Source: an uncultured Dehalococcoidia bacterium
GTDB taxonomy: Bacteria > Chloroflexota > Dehalococcoidia > Lucifugimonadales > UBA3495
Reading direction: 5' to 3'
DNA: 64,000 bases
Assembly: GCA_958296385.1 (NCBI GenBank)
Contig: OY282494.1
Location: forward strand, 2,331,537-2,395,536
Below the pieces are notes generated by a model. The model saw only the letters and a program-made list of their open reading frames with translations. It was not told the DNA's origin and did not search any database. Positions 60,321 to 64,000 of this stretch are shown one piece after another (position 1 is the first letter of the stretch; each line of letters starts with the position of its first letter). A program made the position numbers and the translations under genes.

Positions 60321-60821
60321 TCACCCCGGCCGCTGCGGGTGGGTGTGCCAGTGGTAGCTGAACGCCCCTTGCGCCCCGCGCAGAAACAGCGCCAGCAGCA
60401 GCACGTACACGACCAGCCACAGCGCCCGCGCGTCGCTCAAGTCCAGCGGCTCCAGCCGGGTCAGCGCGATGATGCGGGCGATTAGGAACACGGCGGGCAG
60501 CAGCGCCGCCGCCAGCCGCCAGCGCAGGTTCACCCCCAGCGCCAGCACGCCCACCAGAAAGCCCTCCACGCCGTGATAAATGATTATCCGCACCGGAAAG
60601 TCGGGGATGCTCTGCTCCGGCGACTGCGGTTCGATGCCGGCAATCAGCCATACCAGCAGCAGGCCGGTGTTCCAGACCCACCACGCCAGCCCGCCCAGCC
60701 ACGCCCAGCGCATCCACCGCAACGACTGCTCCAAATCTCGGGCCATCAGGCGGCCCACCCAGCCGTCCGGACGGGGATAGCCGGGTTCGTCCTCCGGCGG
60801 CCGGCCGGCGCTGCCCGTCAA
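60321..60821 (-). CDS. Hypothetical membrane protein
   Basis: A 166-residue protein with about four membrane helices (WMRWAWLGGLAWWVWNTGLLL; IYHGVEGFLVGVLALGV; AAALLPAVFLIARIIAL; ALWLVVYVLLLALFL). The start is uncertain: TTG 60821 directly after the upstream stop, or ATG 60746 at the hydrophilic-to-helix boundary. It follows the 74-residue gene by three bases, so they are coupled. No known family. Confidence 0.65.
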   Translation of the reverse strand: MTGSAGRPPEDEPGYPRPDGWVGRLMARDLEQSLRWMRWAWLGGLAWWVWNTGLLLVWLIAGIEPQSPEQSIPDFPVRIIIYHGVEGFLVGVLALGVNLRWRLAAALLPAVFLIARIIALTRLEPLDLSDARALWLVVYVLLLALFLRGAQGAFSYHWHTHPQRPG

Positions 60822-60824
60822 GCC

Positions 60825-61049
60825 CTACTCGTCAAGCAGGGGAATAGTCGTCCAGGTAACGCCGTCGGCATCGGACGACAGCCCCTGTTCCTGCAACATA
60901 CCGCGAATGTCCAGCAGGGTAGAGTTCACCGCGCGGGTAACCATCTGCCACTCCGGTTCCGGCGGGAACCAGTAGGGCGAGTTGATGCGGACGACCTGAT
61001 TATCGGCGGCGTTGTAGTAGATGCCGAACCTGGCTGCTTGCTGCTGCAT
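60825..61049 (-). CDS. Hypothetical protein of 74 residues
   Basis: A small soluble protein: MQQQAARFGIYYNAADNQVV, then INSPYWFPPEPEWQMVTRAV and a C-terminal ADGVTWTTIPLLDE. AGGAAAG precedes ATG 61049. The sequence is not low complexity and its reading frame is clean, so I accept it, but cannot assign a role. It lies between purA and the membrane protein, all on the minus strand. Confidence 0.6.
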   Translation of the reverse strand: MQQQAARFGIYYNAADNQVVRINSPYWFPPEPEWQMVTRAVNSTLLDIRGMLQEQGLSSDADGVTWTTIPLLDE

Positions 61050-61114
61050 TGCTTGACTTTCCTTTTAATGTCGGATTAGCGTCGCACGTTCCAGCGCCGC
61101 CGGCGCGCGGCTAA

Positions 61115-61162
61115 TGGATTACCGGGTCAGTGGATTACCGGGTTAGTGAATTACCGGGTCAA
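61115..61162. repeat. 16-bp tandem triplication at the end of purA
   Basis: TGGATTACCGGGTCAG (61115-61130), TGGATTACCGGGTTAG (61131-61146) and TGAATTACCGGGTCAA (61147-61162). The third and part of the second unit encode the last residues and stop codon of PurA; the rest lie just past the stop. Confidence 0.9.
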
Positions 61163-62429
61163 TAGCGATGGTTTCATCCCGGCTGGGGCCGGTGGAGATA
61201 ATCTGCACCTCGCAGCCCACCAGTTCCTCAATCCGGCGCACGTAGGCCAGGGCTTTGGCCGGCAGCTGGTCGGTGCGGGTAGCCGAGGCCGTCGGCGCGT
61301 CCCAGCCCGTCATCTTTTCGTAAATCGGCTCGCAGCGTTCCAGCAGCCCGGTGTTGGCGGGAAAGCGCGCCACCTCCTGCCCGTCGGCCCGGTAGCCCAC
61401 GCAGATTTTCACCGACTCCATCCCGTCCAGAATGTCCAGCCGGGTCAGCACGATGCCCGTAAAGCCGTTAATCTGCCGGCTGTACCGCGCGGCGACGGCG
61501 TCAAACCACCCCACCCGGCGCGGCCGCCCGGTGGTGGTGCCGTACTCGTGGGCTTTCTCCCGCAAATCCTTGCCGGCCTCATCGTGCATCTCGGTAGGCA
61601 TCGGGCCGCCGCCCACGCGGGTGGAGTACGCCTTGAACACGCCCACCACGCCCTTGATGGCCTGCGGATGGATGCCCAGGCCGGTGATTGCGCCGCCAAT
61701 GGACGGCGACGACGACGTTACGTAAGGATAAGAGCCGTGGTCAACGTCCAGCAGCGTGCCTTGCGCGCCCTCCAGCAGCACCCGCTTGCCGTCGGCCAGC
61801 AGGTCTTGCACCAGCTGCTCCGTCGGACGGACGAACTCCCGCAGCTGCTCCCCCCACTGACGGCAGAGGTCAATGACCGGCTCCACCTCCAGCGGGTCGC
61901 CGTTAAACACGCCCTGAATCAGACGGTTTTTCATCTCCACCGCTGCCGTCACCCGATCCGGCAGCTGCCGGGTGTCCAGCAAATCGCCGACGCGGATGCC
62001 GTCGCGGGATGCCTTGTCCACGTAGGCCGGGCCGATGCCCTGGCCGGTAGTGCCGATGGCGCCCTCGCCCCGGGCCTGCTCTTGCAGGGCGTCCAAAGCG
62101 ATGTGATACGGCATTATGACGTGCGCCCGGTCGCTGATAAACAGCCGCTCGGTGTCAATCCCCTGCTGCCGCAGCCCGGCCATCTCGCCCAGCAGCACCT
62201 CCGGATTCACCACCACGCCGTTGCCGATGACGCCCGTCACGTCGGGCCAGCAAATCCCTGATGGCACCAGATGCAGCTGGAACTCGCCCCGTTCGTTAAC
62301 GACGGTATGGCCGGCGTTGTTGCCGCCGGCAAAACGGACTACGCAATCGGAGCGCCCGGCGAGATAGTCAATGACTTTCCCCTTGCCCTCGTCACCCCAT
62401 TGTCCCCCGATTACGGCATAGGCCGGCAT
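61143..62429 (-). CDS. purA: Adenylosuccinate synthetase
   Basis: GTP-dependent first step from IMP to AMP. The P-loop IGGQWGDEGKGKVIDYLA, GGNNAGHTVV, TTGQGIGPAY, LLEGAQGTLLDVDHGSYPYV and RVGGGPMPTEM are all PurA. ATG 62429, nine bases after GGGAG, gives 428 residues, the typical size; the longer in-frame reading to 62930 has no homology. Its 3' end lies in a 16-bp tandem repeat. Confidence 0.97.
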   Translation of the reverse strand: MPAYAVIGGQWGDEGKGKVIDYLAGRSDCVVRFAGGNNAGHTVVNERGEFQLHLVPSGICWPDVTGVIGNGVVVNPEVLLGEMAGLRQQGIDTERLFISDRAHVIMPYHIALDALQEQARGEGAIGTTGQGIGPAYVDKASRDGIRVGDLLDTRQLPDRVTAAVEMKNRLIQGVFNGDPLEVEPVIDLCRQWGEQLREFVRPTEQLVQDLLADGKRVLLEGAQGTLLDVDHGSYPYVTSSSPSIGGAITGLGIHPQAIKGVVGVFKAYSTRVGGGPMPTEMHDEAGKDLREKAHEYGTTTGRPRRVGWFDAVAARYSRQINGFTGIVLTRLDILDGMESVKICVGYRADGQEVARFPANTGLLERCEPIYEKMTGWDAPTASATRTDQLPAKALAYVRRIEELVGCEVQIISTGPSRDETIAIDPVIH

Positions 62430-62645
62430 TATGCTTTGCTCCCGATTGATATTTGCAGAATTAGCGCAGGGCCCAGCCACCGGCCGCCCAAAACGGCCCA
62501 CGGCTCCCTGCGTAAAAGCGGCAGGCAACGCCCCACCGCCGCCAGTATAGCAGAAACCACCCCCCGGCAAAAGAACCACCCCGTCACTCTGAAACATCCC
62601 GCTGAACGTCCCGCCCCAAACGCCCGCCCCCGCGTTACCGCACGA
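62430..62645. other. Gap between divergent purA and the DUF5678-like gene
   Basis: About 215 bases up to the promoter at 62646. A frame open on each strand crosses it, but with no credible start or homology. The base composition is C-rich on the plus strand; no hairpin or motif stands out. Confidence 0.4.
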
Positions 62646-62674
62646 TTGCATTTCACGCCGCCCGATGCTATACA
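62646..62674 (+). promoter_or_regulatory. Promoter of the DUF5678-like/aspartic protease pair
   Basis: TTGCAT (62646-62651), 17-base spacer and TATACA (62669-62674), 50 bases before ATG 62724. Confidence 0.65.
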
Positions 62675-62723
62675 ATTGATGTACGATCACTCTGACGCTA
62701 CGCCCGATTGCAACGGAGGAACC

Positions 62724-63002
62724 ATGGCATATACTGAAACGCTCACGGATCCTTACTGGGAGCAAGTGATGGCGTATAAGGACTTGCGGGAGGAACTGGA
62801 GAGCGCCTACCCAAAGCGCTGGGTAATCATCCACGACTGTAAGTGCGTGGGGGATTACGGGTCTTTCAACGAAGCCGTGGCCGCAGCAGATGAAATGGGA
62901 ATCAACATTCTGGACTGCTATATCCGGCAAGTGGGCGTAGAACCTGCTCTCTTCATACCCACGGGAGTAGGGCCTCCCATCATCATCGGCTATGGCCGAT
63001 AG
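62724..63002 (+). CDS. Small DUF5678-like protein
   Basis: A 92-residue protein: MAYTETLTDPYWEQVMAYKD, then YPKRWVIIHDCKCVGDYGSF and NEAVAAADEMGINILDCYIR. The pattern of a short beta strand (KRWVIIHDCKCVG) followed by a helix (FNEAVAAADEMG) fits DUF5678. GGAGG lies five bases before the ATG. It overlaps the protease gene by 11 bases. Pairs of such proteins with retroviral-like proteases occur in several bacteria; their function is unknown. Confidence 0.75.
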   Translation: MAYTETLTDPYWEQVMAYKDLREELESAYPKRWVIIHDCKCVGDYGSFNEAVAAADEMGINILDCYIRQVGVEPALFIPTGVGPPIIIGYGR

Positions 63003-63399
63003 GGTGTCGCCGGTGCAAGTTGAATTCTACGTTAATCCCGCGCAACTGCTAGATGACGGGCCAAGCATTTTCGTCGCCGTTGCTGGCAGTCAGTTGACAG
63101 CTCTACTGGACACCGGAGCGCCCTTTTCCGGCATCGACATCGGAACCGCCCGGAGTCTGGGATTGCCCGAAGCTGGCACGCGGGATATTACCAGCGCTAC
63201 GGGTGAGGCCACTTACCCCAATTTCAGCGCTACTCTGGCCATCCCCGGTCTAGGCGCCACCGTTCCATCGCCGGTCATCGGTTTGCCCCTGCTTGAATAC
63301 GGACACCCATGGAGGGCCATCATCGGGCGGGATGTGCTGTGTTCGTATGAGCTGACTATCAATGGACGAACCGGGCTAATCCGGTTCGTTGCGGCGTAG
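62992..63399 (+). CDS. Retropepsin-like aspartic protease
   Basis: A 135-residue single-domain protein with the active-site motif D40-TG in TALLDTGAPFSGIDIGTARSL, and the Gly-rich second half LLEYGHPWRAIIGRDVLCSY. The size suits a homodimeric retropepsin-type protease. No signal peptide or membrane helix. The start overlaps the upstream gene's stop. Substrate unknown; the upstream protein is an obvious candidate partner. Confidence 0.8.
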   Translation: MADRVSPVQVEFYVNPAQLLDDGPSIFVAVAGSQLTALLDTGAPFSGIDIGTARSLGLPEAGTRDITSATGEATYPNFSATLAIPGLGATVPSPVIGLPLLEYGHPWRAIIGRDVLCSYELTINGRTGLIRFVAA

Positions 63400-63450
63400 C
63401 GCCGGCCGGGCCGGCCCTTTCGTATTCCGTCACTGTGCCAACGAAATGCG

Positions 63451-63479
63451 TTGACGCCCGCCGCCGCCGGTGCTATAAT
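63451..63479 (+). promoter_or_regulatory. pepP promoter
   Basis: TTGACG (63451-63456), 17-base spacer and a perfect TATAAT (63474-63479), one of the best promoters in the window; the leader is about 55 bases. Confidence 0.8.
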
Positions 63480-63538
63480 GCCCCCGCTTGCCTGATACAA
63501 AATATCCCACCGATGGCTACCCCGCAGTAGGTGTTACG

Positions 63539-64000
63539 GTGAACCACCGCAGCCTTGCTATATCGTCCGCCGAATTCGCCCGCCGCCGCCGGCGGCTGAT
63601 GGATTCGCTCCCCGGCGGCGCCATCGTCCTCGCCGCCGGCCACGACGCCGCCCGCAACAACGACGTTGACCACGAGTACCGGCAGGCGTCATCTTTCTGG
63701 TATCTCACTGGCTTTGACGAACCCGACGCCGTTGCCGTGCTGCGCCCCGGCTCCCATACCCCCTACGCCCTGTTCGTGCGGCCTTACGACCCCACCTTTG
63801 AAATCTGGGTGGGCCATCGCGCCGGCGTGCGCGGCGCCGTGGGGCCGCTGGCCGCCAACGCCGCCTACCCCCTGGAGCAGCTGGACGCCCAACTGCCCAA
63901 GCTGCTGGCCGACTGCGACACCATCCATTACGCCCTGGGCAGCGACGACCGTCTGGATGGCATCATCTCCGGCCTGGTCAAGCGCCGCCGCAGCATGGCC
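63539..64000 (+). CDS. pepP: Xaa-Pro aminopeptidase, N-terminal part
   Basis: The first 154 codons; the gene runs off the right edge. VNHRSLAISSAEFARRRRRL and RNNDVDHEYRQASSFWYLTG followed by FDEPDAVAVLRPG are the N-terminal domain of aminopeptidase P, which precedes the metal-binding pita-bread domain. The start GTG 63539 has AGGTG five bases upstream and agrees with the promoter. The enzyme removes residues N-terminal to proline. Confidence 0.88.
   Translation, partial: MNHRSLAISSAEFARRRRRLMDSLPGGAIVLAAGHDAARNNDVDHEYRQASSFWYLTGFDEPDAVAVLRPGSHTPYALFVRPYDPTFEIWVGHRAGVRGAVGPLAANAAYPLEQLDAQLPKLLADCDTIHYALGSDDRLDGIISGLVKRRRSMA

Noticed and set aside
61143-62930. A 595-residue PurA reading
   Set aside because: Homology begins at MPAYAVIGGQWGDEG, position 62429, with GGGAG in front. 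The upstream part is unrelated spacer.

Overview
The window is 64 kb of GC-rich (clearly above 60% by eye) bacterial chromosome with dense gene packing. It carries no rRNA, tRNA or CRISPR array that I could recognise. The gene set fits a Chloroflexota bacterium of the Dehalococcoidia/SAR202 type: LLM-class flavin oxidoreductases, a MSMEG_1061-type flavoprotein, a DUF885 metallopeptidase, TTG/GTG starts on ribosomal proteins, an S6-SSB-S18 operon, and a nusA-ylxR-infB-rbfA-truB operon. This assignment is inference from gene content; no marker was searched.

Layout. 1-1.2 kb: start of an LLM oxidoreductase and a decayed transposase. 1.2-11.5 kb (plus strand): rpsF-ssb-rpsR, a membrane-anchored SurA/PrsA-like foldase, hom-thrC, folE, then an acyltransferase, an MshA-like glycosyltransferase, a DUF502 membrane protein and a PIG-L deacetylase. 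11.5-20 kb (minus): DUF885 peptidase, a large SNF2/RapA-type helicase with more AT-rich DNA and a 24-bp palindrome upstream, EthD and an atypical SDR, rplJ-rplL with an attenuated leader, and a PPOX flavoprotein. 20-27.5 kb: penicillin-acylase-like Ntn hydrolase, LLM oxidoreductase, PncC, HEPN/PaREP1-like genes (one a tandem fusion), TlyA and a crotonase. 27.7-36.6 kb (plus): two paralogous binding protein-DppB-DppC cassettes without ATPases. 36.6-42.6 kb: SMP-30 protein, Asp-box propeller, FAH-family enzyme and membrane proteins, with two copies of a 109-bp palindromic element. 42.6-46.3 kb (minus): a defence island of Phd-VapC, McrB, two 64-residue membrane proteins and McrC. 46.4-49.2 kb: Uma2-folD-queA. 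49.2-53 kb: BtuF-like protein, a Rieske protein, and MoeB-CysM. 53-59 kb: nusA operon, TruB and an NrtS-like protein. 59-62.4 kb (minus): lexA with a clear operator, rpsT, small proteins and purA. 62.7-64 kb: DUF5678-like protein, aspartic protease and the start of pepP.

Three themes stand out. First, two small membrane proteins sit inside the McrBC operon, immediately behind a toxin-antitoxin pair. Second, short tandem duplications (period 11-19 bp, 2-4 copies) recur at gene starts and stops across the window, and longer repeats build Ala/Pro-rich tails on core proteins. Third, one HEPN-like gene appears to be a fusion in which the linker is the former intergenic spacer.
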